Source of the DNA: an uncultured Rhodanobacteraceae bacterium
GTDB lineage: Bacteria; Pseudomonadota; Gammaproteobacteria; Xanthomonadales; Rhodanobacteraceae
Reading direction: 5' to 3'
DNA length: 5,619 bases
Assembly (NCBI GenBank): GCA_913053815.1
Contig: CAJXGK010000142.1
Location: 1-5,619, forward strand
A program made the translations under genes and the position numbers. Shown here piece after piece: positions 1 to 5,619 of this stretch. Below the pieces are notes generated by a model, which had not been told where the DNA came from, ran no database searches, and worked only from the letters and a program-made list of their open reading frames with translations. Every line of letters begins with the position of its first letter. The stretch's first letter is position 1.

Positions 1-207
1 GACGAGAGCATCTGTGTGATCCGCTTTCGTAATCCCAAGGGCATCGACTTTCCTTATCTTCTAAACATGATCCACAATTCTTGGATGTCACGCGCCAACA
101 GTATCGTGGTACCAGGCGGTAAAATGGAGCTGGCGATGCAGATGATTTTCACCCCCTTTATCTGGCGCATGATGGAACGGCGCAAGCGTGCTCAGGGGGC
201 GTTATGA
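1..207 (+). CDS. cbbP: Phosphoribulokinase, C-terminal fragment (5' end outside window)
   Basis: The frame is open from base 1 and ends at the TGA at 205-207, leaving about 68 residues. The visible residues include [29 protein letters not shown] and a basic end [10 protein letters not shown]. From memory, these match the C-terminus of the roughly 290-residue proteobacterial phosphoribulokinase, which phosphorylates ribulose-5-phosphate with ATP to give the Rubisco substrate ribulose-1,5-bisphosphate in the cytoplasm. The P-loop and catalytic residues lie upstream of the window and cannot be checked. The GTG at 16-18 (residue 6 of the visible part) should not be read as a start, because the frame continues to the window edge and the matching protein is much longer. 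The stop overlaps the transketolase start by four bases (ATGA), placing both in one translationally coupled operon. The identification relies on a short conserved tail plus the surrounding Calvin-cycle genes. Confidence 0.85.
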   Translation, partial: DESICVIRFRNPKGIDFPYLLNMIHNSWMSRANSIVVPGGKMELAMQMIFTPFIWRMMERRKRAQGAL

Positions 208-2237
208 GCAACCTAGGCACCCATCCACGAAGAATGGCTGATGCACTCCGGATGCTCGCGGTCGATGCCGTCGAGAAGGCCCAATCCGGTCATCCTGGCG
301 CCCCTATGGGTATGGCTGATATTGCCGAGGTGCTGTGGAACCGGTACCTCAGACATAATCCCGGCAACCCCCATTGGCCAGATCGTGATCGTTTCGTGCT
401 TTCCAACGGGCACGGCTCGATACTGCTCTATGCTCTGTTACACCTGAGCGGTTACGACCTGCCTATCGAACAGCTGCGGGCCTTTCGACAGTTGCACAGC
501 CGTACTCCCGGACATCCTGAAGTAGGCGTGACTCCGGGTGTGGAAACCACCACCGGGCCACTCGGTCAAGGTCTGGCCAATGCGGTGGGCATGGCCCTGG
601 CGGAAAAACTTCTGGCTGCCGAGTTCAATCGTGAAGTGCAAGGCAAGCGTCTGGACATTGTCAACCATTTCACCTGGGTATTTCTTGGTGACGGCTGCCT
701 GATGGAAGGCATCAGTCACGAGGCCTGCTCGCTAGCCGGGACACTACGACTGTCAAAACTGATCGCCATCTATGATGACAACGGCATTTCCATCGACGGT
801 CGGGTGGAGGGATGGTTCACGGATGACACCCCCAAACGCTTCGAGGCGTACGGTTGGAACGTACTAGCAAAAGTGAACGGCCATGATACTGATGCGGTTG
901 ACGCAGCCATCCGTGCCGCACTGGCGCAAGCCCAGCAAGCCGATGGTCGACCAACACTGATCTGCTGCCAAACGGTGATCGGCAAAGGTGCGCCGAACAA
1001 AGCCGGAACCCATACCGTGCATGGAGCTGCACTGGGGGCTCAGGAAGTAGCGGCTACGCGGGCGGCACTAGGCTGGGACGCCGCCCCCTTCGAAGTACCC
1101 GAGGATATAGCCCAGGCCTGGAATGCCTGTGAACGCGGCGCAGAATTCGAGGCGGTCTGGCGCGAGCGCATGGAGCACTATCGCGAAGCATTCCCCATTC
1201 AGGCCGACGAGTTTGAACGTCGTATACGGGGTGATTTACCGGCTGGATGGAAAACCAGCCTGGCAGAAATCTTTCCAACGGTTGCCCACAATCCGGATGC
1301 GCTGGCCACGCGTAAAGCCAGCCGCAATGCACTGGATGCGCTGGCACCGTTATTGCCGGAATTGTTTGGTGGCAGCGCCGATCTGACGGGATCAAACCTG
1401 ACCTTGTTCAAGGGTGGTGTACGTGCTGGGCGGGATCAGTTGGGCAATCATCTTTCCTATGGGGTGCGTGAGTTCGGTATGGCCGCGATGATGAACGGTA
1501 TGGCCCTGCATGGTGGATGGCTGCCTTATGGAGGCACTTTTCTTACTTTCAGCGATTACAGCCGTAACGCAATACGCATGGCTGCATTGATGAAGTTACG
1601 CGTAATCCATGTCTTTACCCACGATTCAATTGGACTTGGCGAAGACGGGCCGACCCATCAGAGTGTTGAACACGTACCCAGCCTGCGCTTGATCCCTAAT
1701 CTCGATGTATGGCGACCCGCCGATGGGCTGGAAACTGCGGTAGCCTGGGCTTGTGCGATCGAACGCAGGGATGGGCCAAGCGCTTTGGCTTTGTCCCGGC
1801 AGACTTTACCCAGTCTGCACCAGCAGGCGGCGGGCGAGGCGGATATCCGTCGCGGCGGCTATGTACTGGCAGCTGTCGAATCCCCCCAGGCCATCATCCT
1901 CGGTACTGGTTCGGAAACCCACCTGGCCATCCAGGCCCAGGCCTTGCTGGCTGTCGAAGGCGTTCGCGTCAACGTGGTTTCGATGCCATGCAGCAGCGTG
2001 TTTGATCGGCAAGACAGCGCTTGGAAGAACGCCGTATTGCCGCAGCAGATACCCGCGGTCGCGGTGGAAGCGGCTCAGCCGGATTTCTGGCACAAATATG
2101 TCGGCCGCGAAGGTGCGGTCATCGGTATCGCCACCTTTGGCGAATCAGCACCGGCGACAGAGCTGTATCGGTATTTCGGTATCACCGCCGAGCATGTCGC
2201 CGCTGCGGTACGGCAGTGTATCGGAGAGGGTGTATGA
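204..2237 (+). CDS. tkt (cbbT): Transketolase
   Basis: This is a complete 677-residue transketolase, close to the usual 660-670. It is a thiamine-diphosphate (ThDP) enzyme that moves two-carbon ketol units between sugar phosphates during ribulose-5-phosphate regeneration. Three regions are recognisable: the ThDP pyrophosphate-binding domain (about 1-320), the pyrimidine-binding domain (about 365-540) and the C-terminal domain (about 550-677). Active-site residues, matched to E. coli TktA from memory, include H30 in [10 protein letters not shown]70 in SNGHG, GPLGQG at 118-123, the metal/ThDP motif GDG at 162-164 with N193, and H273. Further on are R370, S397, catalytic E423 in YGVREFGM, H473, D481, H485 and R532. 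None of the expected residues is missing. Relative to the E. coli enzyme there is a short insertion near 144-150. The ATG at 204 is chosen because AGGGGG (194-199) precedes it and it overlaps the cbbP stop as ATGA. The product is probably CbbT of the Calvin operon, though it may also serve the pentose phosphate pathway. Confidence 0.97.
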   Translation: MSNLGTHPRRMADALRMLAVDAVEKAQSGHPGAPMGMADIAEVLWNRYLRHNPGNPHWPDRDRFVLSNGHGSILLYALLHLSGYDLPIEQLRAFRQLHSRTPGHPEVGVTPGVETTTGPLGQGLANAVGMALAEKLLAAEFNREVQGKRLDIVNHFTWVFLGDGCLMEGISHEACSLAGTLRLSKLIAIYDDNGISIDGRVEGWFTDDTPKRFEAYGWNVLAKVNGHDTDAVDAAIRAALAQAQQADGRPTLICCQTVIGKGAPNKAGTHTVHGAALGAQEVAATRAALGWDAAPFEVPEDIAQAWNACERGAEFEAVWRERMEHYREAFPIQADEFERRIRGDLPAGWKTSLAEIFPTVAHNPDALATRKASRNALDALAPLLPELFGGSADLTGSNLTLFKGGVRAGRDQLGNHLSYGVREFGMAAMMNGMALHGGWLPYGGTFLTFSDYSRNAIRMAALMKLRVIHVFTHDSIGLGEDGPTHQSVEHVPSLRLIPNLDVWRPADGLETAVAWACAIERRDGPSALALSRQTLPSLHQQAAGEADIRRGGYVLAAVESPQAIILGTGSETHLAIQAQALLAVEGVRVNVVSMPCSSVFDRQDSAWKNAVLPQQIPAVAVEAAQPDFWHKYVGREGAVIGIATFGESAPATELYRYFGITAEHVAAAVRQCIGEGV

Positions 2238-2962
2238 GCCGGCCCTTCGATCTGGTGATGTTTGATCTAGATGGTACCCTGGTGGCCACGGCAACGGAAA
2301 TCTGCATGGCCGTCAACGATACCTTGCGTGAGCAGGGCCAACCTGAGGTTTCTCTGCAACACGTCGAGCAGTGGATAGGGCAGGGCACCCGTGAATTGCT
2401 GATTAGCGCCCTGGCCTATGTGCGCGGCTGGCCGCTGCAGAAGGTTCGCGATAGCGATGATTTTCCGGCTCTGTTGGCGCGTTTCAATCAGCACTATGCG
2501 ACGCGCTGTGCTACCTGCAGCGAAGTCTTTCCTGAGGTCTGCGAAGTTCTTGAAACCTTGCATGATCAGGATGTGCACTTGGCCGTAGTGACCAACAAGG
2601 AATACCACCATGCTAAGGCACTGCTAAGTGCCCATGGTTTGGCTGGGTGGTTCGATTGGGTAATTGGTGGCGATACGCTGTCCACCCGCAAGCCTGATCC
2701 GGCTGGGGTATGGCAGTGCCTGCATCATTTTGGTGTGACGATGCAGCGAGCACTGCTGGTTGGTGATTCGGCCATTGATGCGGCCACGGGACACAATGCG
2801 GGCATTACCGTTTGGCTGGTACCGTATGGTTACCATGGTGGACAACCGATATGGCAGGCTCATCCTCATCGTATCCTCGATAGTTTTGCACAAATTACGT
2901 CGCTATTTTCTGAGACGATGTCACTGGGTACCCAAGAACGGCATCGGAGTGCGGCGGGTTGA
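2234..2962 (+). CDS. gph (cbbZ): Phosphoglycolate phosphatase (HAD superfamily)
   Basis: This 242-residue HAD hydrolase is predicted to hydrolyse 2-phosphoglycolate, the toxic product of Rubisco oxygenation, to glycolate in the cytoplasm. The four HAD motifs are visible: DLDGT at 11-15 (nucleophile D11, acid/base D13), VVTN at 118-121 with T120, K153 in RKPDP, and [10 protein letters not shown] at 177-186 with the Mg-binding D178 and D182. The alpha-helical cap lies at about 18-85, the usual position in the Gph/CbbZ group. The start at 2234 is preferred because it overlaps the transketolase stop as ATGA, lies behind GGAGAGGG (2223-2230) and begins [15 protein letters not shown] as in the family. 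The frame is open further upstream, but that part only shadows transketolase. About 15 polar residues after position 225 look poorly conserved. Substrate specificity is inferred from similarity and operon context, since HAD members are hard to separate by motif alone. Confidence 0.92.
   Translation: MSRPFDLVMFDLDGTLVATATEICMAVNDTLREQGQPEVSLQHVEQWIGQGTRELLISALAYVRGWPLQKVRDSDDFPALLARFNQHYATRCATCSEVFPEVCEVLETLHDQDVHLAVVTNKEYHHAKALLSAHGLAGWFDWVIGGDTLSTRKPDPAGVWQCLHHFGVTMQRALLVGDSAIDAATGHNAGITVWLVPYGYHGGQPIWQAHPHRILDSFAQITSLFSETMSLGTQERHRSAAG
2946..2961 (+). promoter_or_regulatory. Ribosome-binding site and TTG start of the cbbY-type gene
   Basis: GGAG at 2946-2949 lies nine bases before a TTG at 2959-2961. 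The TTG overlaps the gph stop TGA (2960-2962) as TTGA. The three codons before it in frame (TGC, GGC, GGG) are not starts, and the protein begins only nine residues before its catalytic aspartate. TTG at 2959 is therefore the best supported start. It repeats the four-base overlap seen at the two previous junctions, here with a rarer initiation codon. Confidence 0.75.
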
Positions 2963-3726
2963 GCGGTCTGCAAGCCTTGCTCTGGGATGTGGATGGAACG
3001 CTGGCCGAAACCGAGCGCGACGGTCATCGAGTTGCTTTCAATCTTGCCTTCGAATCCATGGGTCTGTCCTGGTACTGGGATGAGATTCGCTATGGCGAAC
3101 TGCTGCGTGTGACCGGCGGACGGGAACGTCTGTTGCACGACTTGCACTCACACAGCGATGCACCGACTTCGGATCGTGAGCGCAAACGCCTGACCGATAC
3201 ACTGCACGCGCGCAAAAATCGGTTTTACGCTCAGCTTGTACACGATCCCGGGATTCCTCTACGCGCAGGTGTGCAAAACTTGATGCAGGAATGTCGGGAG
3301 CACGGGGTGCCTATGGCCATCACCACCACAACCAGCCGTGAGAATGTCGAGGCACTGCTTAGTGCGCATTTCGGCGCATCCTGGCAGCAATGGTTTGCGG
3401 CCGTAATCTGCGGGGAACACGTGGAGCATAAGAAACCCGACCCCGAAGTCTATGCCCGAACGTTACAAACACTGGCCATTGCGGCAGATCAGGCGGTGGC
3501 AATCGAAGATTCGCCTGCCGGGGTATCGGCCGCAACTGCGCTAGGCATTCCGGTCATTGCCACGCGTAGTTTCTTTTTTTCCGGTGAGTGTTTTGAAGGC
3601 GCACTGGCTTGCGGTCCCGGTCTGCACACCCGCACGGGTTGGTCGCCACCGGTTGCTGACAACACAGATATTCATTCGATTACACTAGGCGATGTGCTCG
3701 CCTGGCACACCCAAGCGGTTGCGTAA
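2959..3726 (+). CDS. cbbY: CbbY-type HAD phosphatase (probable xylulose-1,5-bisphosphate phosphatase)
   Basis: This 255-residue HAD hydrolase starts at TTG. Its N-terminus has [19 protein letters not shown] at 10-28, with nucleophile D10 and acid/base D12, which is the typical CbbY opening. Motif II is ITTTTS at 121-126, motif III is HKKPDPEVY at 157-165, and motif IV is IEDSPAG at 182-188 with E183 and D184. A helical cap with the family-like segment [14 protein letters not shown] lies at 45-58. Characterised CbbY from Rhodobacter sphaeroides and its plant relative dephosphorylate xylulose-1,5-bisphosphate, a Rubisco misfire product that inhibits the enzyme. The same role is inferred here from the motifs and the Calvin-cycle neighbours. 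It is coupled to gph through a TTGA overlap. It differs from Gph in motifs II and IV, so the two are distinct subfamilies rather than a recent duplication. A beta-phosphoglucomutase-like mutase is a less likely alternative. Confidence 0.9.
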   Translation: MSGLQALLWDVDGTLAETERDGHRVAFNLAFESMGLSWYWDEIRYGELLRVTGGRERLLHDLHSHSDAPTSDRERKRLTDTLHARKNRFYAQLVHDPGIPLRAGVQNLMQECREHGVPMAITTTTSRENVEALLSAHFGASWQQWFAAVICGEHVEHKKPDPEVYARTLQTLAIAADQAVAIEDSPAGVSAATALGIPVIATRSFFFSGECFEGALACGPGLHTRTGWSPPVADNTDIHSITLGDVLAWHTQAVA

Positions 3727-3753
3727 ACCGTGCCCTGAACCTCACCCCATCCC

Positions 3754-3762
3754 GAGGAGGAG
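3754..3762 (+). promoter_or_regulatory. Strong ribosome-binding site of the aldolase gene
   Basis: The purine run GAGGAGGAG, containing a full AGGAGG at 3755-3760, ends eight bases before the ATG at 3771. It is the best Shine-Dalgarno match in the window. This fits independent, efficient initiation on the aldolase gene, which, unlike the upstream genes, is not coupled by a stop/start overlap. Confidence 0.85.
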
Positions 3763-3770
3763 TTATCACT

Positions 3771-4814
3771 ATGGCCTTCATTGCTCTGCGACAGCTGCTT
3801 GATCACGCGGCGGAACACGATTACGGCGTGCCGGCGTTCAACGTCAACAACCTGGAGCAGATCCAGGCGATCATGCAGGCTGCGGCGGCCACCGATTCAC
3901 CGGTAATTCTGCAGGCCTCAGCAGGGGCCCGCAGTTATGCCGGTGAGCCGTATTTGCGACACCTGGTATTAGCCGCGGTCGAAGCCCATCCAGACATTCC
4001 CGTGGTGCTGCATCAGGATCACGGTGCATCGCCGGCAGTGTGCCAGCAGTCCATCCGCTCGGGTTTCAGCAGCGTGATGATGGACGGATCCTTGCTTGCT
4101 GACGCCCAAACCCCCGCCTCCTACGATTACAACGTTGAGGTAACGAGTAAGGTCTGCGAGCTAGCCCATGCAGTGGGAGTATCGGTCGAAGGTGAGCTGG
4201 GCTGCCTTGGTTCACTGGAAACCGGCGAGGCCGGCGAAGAAGACGGAGTCGGAGCCACCGGCAAGCTCAGTCATGACATGCTGCTTACCGATCCGCAACA
4301 AGCTAAAGATTTTGTCGCTGCAACCGGCGTTGACGCATTGGCCATTGCTATCGGTACCAGCCATGGGGCCTACAAGTTTACCCGCCAGCCCACCGGAGAC
4401 ATCTTGGATATCGAGCGCATCGCTAAGATCCACGCTGCGGTACCAAATATTCATTTGGTTATGCATGGTTCGTCCAGCGTGCCGCAGGAATGGTTGGCAG
4501 TGATCCGTGAGTTCGGCGGCGAGATTCCTGAGACTTATGGGGTACCTGTCGAAGAGATTGTGCGCGGTATTCGCAGAGGGGTACGCAAGGTTAACATCGA
4601 TACGGACATCCGTTTATCGATGACCGGCGCGATGCGTAGGTTTTATACCGAGAGGCCCGCAGATTTCGATCCACGTAAACCGCTTGTAGCGGCGAGAGAA
4701 GCCGCCAGTGATATTTGTAGGCAACGCTTCGAGGCTTTCGGTTGTGCCGGAAAGGCCTCGCAGATCCAGCCGTTACCTTTGGAATCGATGATTGCCCGCT
4801 ACGCGGTATCTTGA
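3771..4814 (+). CDS. fba (cbbA): Fructose-bisphosphate aldolase, class II (CbbA subfamily)
   Basis: This complete 347-residue zinc-dependent aldolase joins dihydroxyacetone phosphate with glyceraldehyde-3-phosphate to give fructose-1,6-bisphosphate, or with erythrose-4-phosphate to give sedoheptulose-1,7-bisphosphate, in the Calvin cycle. Visible landmarks are the start [30 protein letters not shown] at 80-85 with catalytic D83 and zinc ligand H84, and GELG at 141-144 with E142. Further landmarks are [10 protein letters not shown] at 193-202 with H198, MHGSSS at 231-236 with H232, and the phosphate-binding NIDTD at 275-279. Length and the [10 protein letters not shown] and [12 protein letters not shown] segments place it in the class IIB/CbbA branch rather than the E. 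coli FbaA branch (about 359 residues, HGGSG). The gene follows cbbY by 44 bases and has its own strong ribosome-binding site. I see no convincing promoter in that gap, so it is probably the last gene of the operon. Confidence 0.97.
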   Translation: MAFIALRQLLDHAAEHDYGVPAFNVNNLEQIQAIMQAAAATDSPVILQASAGARSYAGEPYLRHLVLAAVEAHPDIPVVLHQDHGASPAVCQQSIRSGFSSVMMDGSLLADAQTPASYDYNVEVTSKVCELAHAVGVSVEGELGCLGSLETGEAGEEDGVGATGKLSHDMLLTDPQQAKDFVAATGVDALAIAIGTSHGAYKFTRQPTGDILDIERIAKIHAAVPNIHLVMHGSSSVPQEWLAVIREFGGEIPETYGVPVEEIVRGIRRGVRKVNIDTDIRLSMTGAMRRFYTERPADFDPRKPLVAAREAASDICRQRFEAFGCAGKASQIQPLPLESMIARYAVS

Positions 4815-4836
4815 TAACAAGCTACAGCTTGATAAC
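4810..4836 (+). repeat. 9-base direct repeat spanning the aldolase stop codon
   Basis: CTTGATAAC occurs at 4810-4818 and again at 4828-4836, a period of 18 bases. The first copy includes the aldolase stop TGA (4812-4814). The spacer holds the small inverted repeat AAGC-TACA-GCTT (4819-4830). The pattern could be a short local duplication; no function is evident. Confidence 0.75.
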
Positions 4837-4837
4837 C

Positions 4838-4857
4838 CGTCGGTCGACCGGCCGACG
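4838..4857 (+). terminator. GC-rich hairpin downstream of fba (possible terminator)
   Basis: CGTCGG at 4838-4843 pairs with CCGACG at 4852-4857, and the stem can extend inward by one G-T and one C-G pair to leave a four-base loop. It begins 23 bases after the aldolase stop, a position typical of an operon terminator. No run of T follows (the next bases are CATAAAGCG), so it is not a standard intrinsic terminator. It could mark a factor-dependent end or protect the 3' end of the transcript. Confidence 0.4.
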
Positions 4858-4867
4858 CATAAAGCGA

Positions 4868-4890
4868 GGGGGACAGTAATCATGGCCCCC
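4868..4890 (+). terminator. Second G5/C5 hairpin downstream of fba
   Basis: GGGGG at 4868-4872 can pair with CCCCC at 4886-4890 across a 13-base loop. It comes 10 bases after the first hairpin, and again no T-run follows. Two GC stems in a row behind the last cbb gene suggest a transcription end or mRNA-stabilising element, but this is an inference from base pairing alone. Confidence 0.3.
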
Positions 4891-4930
4891 CGGTACCTAA
4901 GCATCTGTGTCCGTACGTCGCACATTCACC

Positions 4931-5003
4931 AATATGGGAAGAATTTATCGTATTTGACATAATATACATTTGTGCAAGTCCGATGGATCTAAGTTTTTAC
5001 GTA
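4931..5003. promoter_or_regulatory. AT-rich island with a TTGACA box (weak promoter candidate)
   Basis: This stretch is visibly richer in A and T than the rest of the window. It includes a perfect -35-like TTGACA at 4954-4959 and the AT-rich TAATATAC at 4960-4967. No good -10 hexamer lies 16-18 bases after TTGACA, and no good -35 box lies the right distance before TAATATAC. A sigma-70 promoter is therefore possible but not supported by a proper pair. It would fire about 480 bases before the amylase start. Confidence 0.2.
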
Positions 5004-5052
5004 TCTATGGCGTCGAGTTACTCCCGGCAGCTTCCACAAACCATTTTCTACC

Positions 5053-5062
5053 GTTCATGAAC
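5053..5062. repeat. Perfect 10-base palindrome GTTCATGAAC
   Basis: GTTCATGAAC is its own reverse complement. It abuts the tandem repeat that starts at 5065, and CATGAA is itself repeated at 5056-5061 and 5062-5067. Its size and place upstream of a regulated-type gene would suit a dimeric repressor or activator, but no known operator is recognised. Confidence 0.5.
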
Positions 5063-5064
5063 AT

Positions 5065-5104
5065 GAATACGTATGCGGAACCCATCGAATACGTATGCAG
5101 ACCC
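5065..5104 (+). repeat. 22-base tandem repeat containing the palindrome ATACGTAT
   Basis: Two units start with the identical 12 bases GAATACGTATGC, at 5065-5076 and 5087-5098. The following bases are similar (GGAACCC and AGACCC). Each contains the perfect 8-base palindrome ATACGTAT, at 5067-5074 and 5089-5096. The centres are 22 bases apart, about two helical turns, so two dimers could bind on the same DNA face. A third TACGTA lies at 4998-5003. Likely a regulator binding array; the regulator is unknown. Confidence 0.65.
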
Positions 5105-5346
5105 TGGGCATAACGTACGCACCTGTCTAGCATGCAGAAAGGCCGATTACAGTCGCGGTGATCGGTCCGTTAACCATGACCCTGCGCATCATTCAGCAAA
5201 ATCGGTGATACCAGCGCGACTCCTTGGGAGGGGATCGTTTTGAACCGGATACACAAAGTACCAGAAGTCGACTTTGTCGCGGTTCAATGTGTCTGCCGTA
5301 TCGGCACCGTAGGTAGGCCGTTCCATTCCTCCCGCCTATATACGGT

Positions 5347-5361
5347 CGTAGCACTGCTACG
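5347..5361. repeat. Perfect inverted repeat CGTAGC-ACT-GCTACG
   Basis: Two 6-base arms are exact reverse complements around a 3-base spacer. It lies 97 bases before the amylase start, a usual position for an operator, and could alternatively fold as a small hairpin in the 5' untranslated RNA. A pyrimidine-rich stretch (5371-5383) follows shortly after. No specific regulator family is recognised. Confidence 0.45.
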
Positions 5362-5445
5362 CCATGTTGATTCTTTATCTTCTCGAACGATGGTTTCCGT
5401 TTCCGTCACGGCAACGCTTGCCCAACGTCCGGTTCGATCGACACT

Positions 5446-5449
5446 GGAG
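5446..5449 (+). promoter_or_regulatory. Ribosome-binding site of the secreted amylase gene
   Basis: GGAG within CTGGAGA lies eight bases before the ATG at 5458, the normal spacing. This supports that ATG, which opens a typical signal peptide, over an overlapping reading frame in the same region. Confidence 0.7.
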
Positions 5450-5457
5450 AACCCCCG

Positions 5458-5619
5458 ATGCCCCACACAAAACCCACTACAAGGTGGTCGAAGCTCACGC
5501 TTGCTGCAACACTATGCGCCGCACTAGTCTTGTATGTCTTGCCGGTCCTGAACACGGTGGTCTATGCCGCTAGCAACGACAATAACGTCGAATGGGCGGG
5601 TCTGTTTGCCGATCAAGGC
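5458..5619 (+). CDS. Secreted GH13 alpha-amylase-family protein, N-terminal fragment (3' end outside window)
   Basis: The first 54 codons run off the window without a stop. Residues 1-12 carry K5, R9 and K12. Residues 13-35 are hydrophobic, and VYA-A at 35-38 gives an AXA-type signal peptidase I site, so export by the Sec pathway is predicted. There is no clear lipobox around C20. The mature part begins NDNNVEWAGLFADQG. From memory this is nearly the mature start of Thermoactinomyces vulgaris alpha-amylase I (NDNNVEWNGLFHDQG), a secreted GH13 enzyme whose N-terminal starch-binding domain precedes the catalytic barrel and which cleaves starch and pullulan. The GH13 catalytic residues lie outside the window, so activity cannot be confirmed. 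The start is supported by GGAG at 5446-5449 and the signal peptide. A 643-base gap separates it from the cbb operon, so it is probably transcribed separately. Confidence 0.7.
   Translation, partial: MPHTKPTTRWSKLTLAATLCAALVLYVLPVLNTVVYAASNDNNVEWAGLFADQG

Larger units (their letters stand above)
4815..5457. other. 643-base non-coding gap between the cbb operon and the amylase gene
   Basis: No convincing protein gene or tRNA-like fold was found on either strand. The first 80 bases carry two hairpins that may end the operon. An AT-rich island with TTGACA follows at about 4931-5003. A cluster of palindromes and a 22-base tandem repeat occupies 5053-5119. Positions 5141-5167 can form an imperfect stem (GGCCGAT against ATCGGTC, 13-base loop). 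Positions 5347-5361 form a perfect inverted repeat, and 5410-5422 a small one (GGCAA-CGC-TTGCC). A GGAG ribosome-binding site for the next gene lies at 5446-5449. The gap is long for a compact bacterial chromosome and presumably carries the control region of the amylase gene. Confidence 0.6.

Noticed and set aside
16..207. Separate small gene starting at GTG 16
   Set aside because: The frame is open back to base 1 and the residues match the tail of phosphoribulokinase, so this is the end of a longer gene.
2021..2233. Upstream extension of the phosphatase frame inside transketolase
   Set aside because: The added 71 residues do not resemble a HAD protein. The family start [15 protein letters not shown] and the ATGA overlap support 2234.
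1753..2265. 170-codon frame overlapping the end of transketolase
   Set aside because: It lies in another frame of a clearly conserved gene, and its Arg/Pro/Ser-rich translation is typical of a shadow frame in GC-rich DNA.
5130..5200. Possible short minus-strand peptide of about 21 codons (starting near 5190) suggestive of a transposase remnant
   Set aside because: It is too short, has no recognised motif, and there are no terminal inverted repeats or target duplications around it.
5428..5444. GGTTCGATC resembling a tRNA T-loop
   Set aside because: The flanking bases do not form a T-stem, and no anticodon arm or acceptor stem is present.
5240..5527. 95-codon reading frame starting at TTG behind GGGAGGGG (5226-5233)
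   Set aside because: The Shine-Dalgarno-like run is good, but the protein has no recognisable motif, its composition looks random, and it overlaps the amylase signal-peptide region by 70 bases in another frame. A short regulatory leader cannot be excluded but is unsupported.
5364..5573. 69-codon reading frame starting at ATG 5364
   Set aside because: It overlaps the amylase start in a different frame, has no clear ribosome-binding site and resembles no known family.

Overview
The window looks like a stretch of chromosome from a CO2-fixing proteobacterium, most likely a chemolithoautotroph or related autotroph of the beta/gamma group. Base composition is moderately GC-rich. Neither the sequence nor the gene order identifies the genus. 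The assignment rests on a tightly packed run of Calvin-Benson-Bassham (cbb) genes with proteobacterial-type products.

Layout, all on the + strand: positions 1-207 hold the C-terminal end of phosphoribulokinase (cbbP, cut by the window edge). Next come transketolase (tkt/cbbT, 204-2237), a phosphoglycolate phosphatase (gph/cbbZ, 2234-2962), a CbbY-type HAD sugar phosphatase with a TTG start (2959-3726) and a class II fructose-bisphosphate aldolase (fba/cbbA, 3771-4814). The first four genes are joined by three 4-base stop/start overlaps (ATGA, ATGA, TTGA), which implies translational coupling in one operon. The aldolase follows after 44 bases behind its own strong ribosome-binding site.

Functionally, phosphoribulokinase makes the Rubisco substrate, and transketolase and aldolase rearrange sugar phosphates to regenerate ribulose phosphates. 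The two HAD phosphatases deal with by-products of Rubisco: 2-phosphoglycolate from oxygenation (Gph) and, by analogy with characterised CbbY, the misfire inhibitor xylulose-1,5-bisphosphate. No cbbG or cbbK lies in this stretch.

Positions 4815-5457 form a 643-base non-coding gap. It contains an 18-base-period direct repeat at the aldolase stop codon, two GC-rich hairpins without U-tracts, an AT-rich island, a cluster of TACGTA/CGTACG palindromes including a 22-base tandem repeat, and a perfect CGTAGC-ACT-GCTACG inverted repeat. At 5458 a new gene begins and runs off the window. It encodes a signal peptide followed by NDNNVEWAGLFADQG, which closely resembles the mature N-terminus of secreted GH13 alpha-amylases of the Thermoactinomyces vulgaris TVA I type.

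I see no clearly novel system. The most interesting points are the palindrome cluster upstream of the secreted amylase, the placement of that amylase beside the Calvin operon, and an apparent excess of GGTACC.
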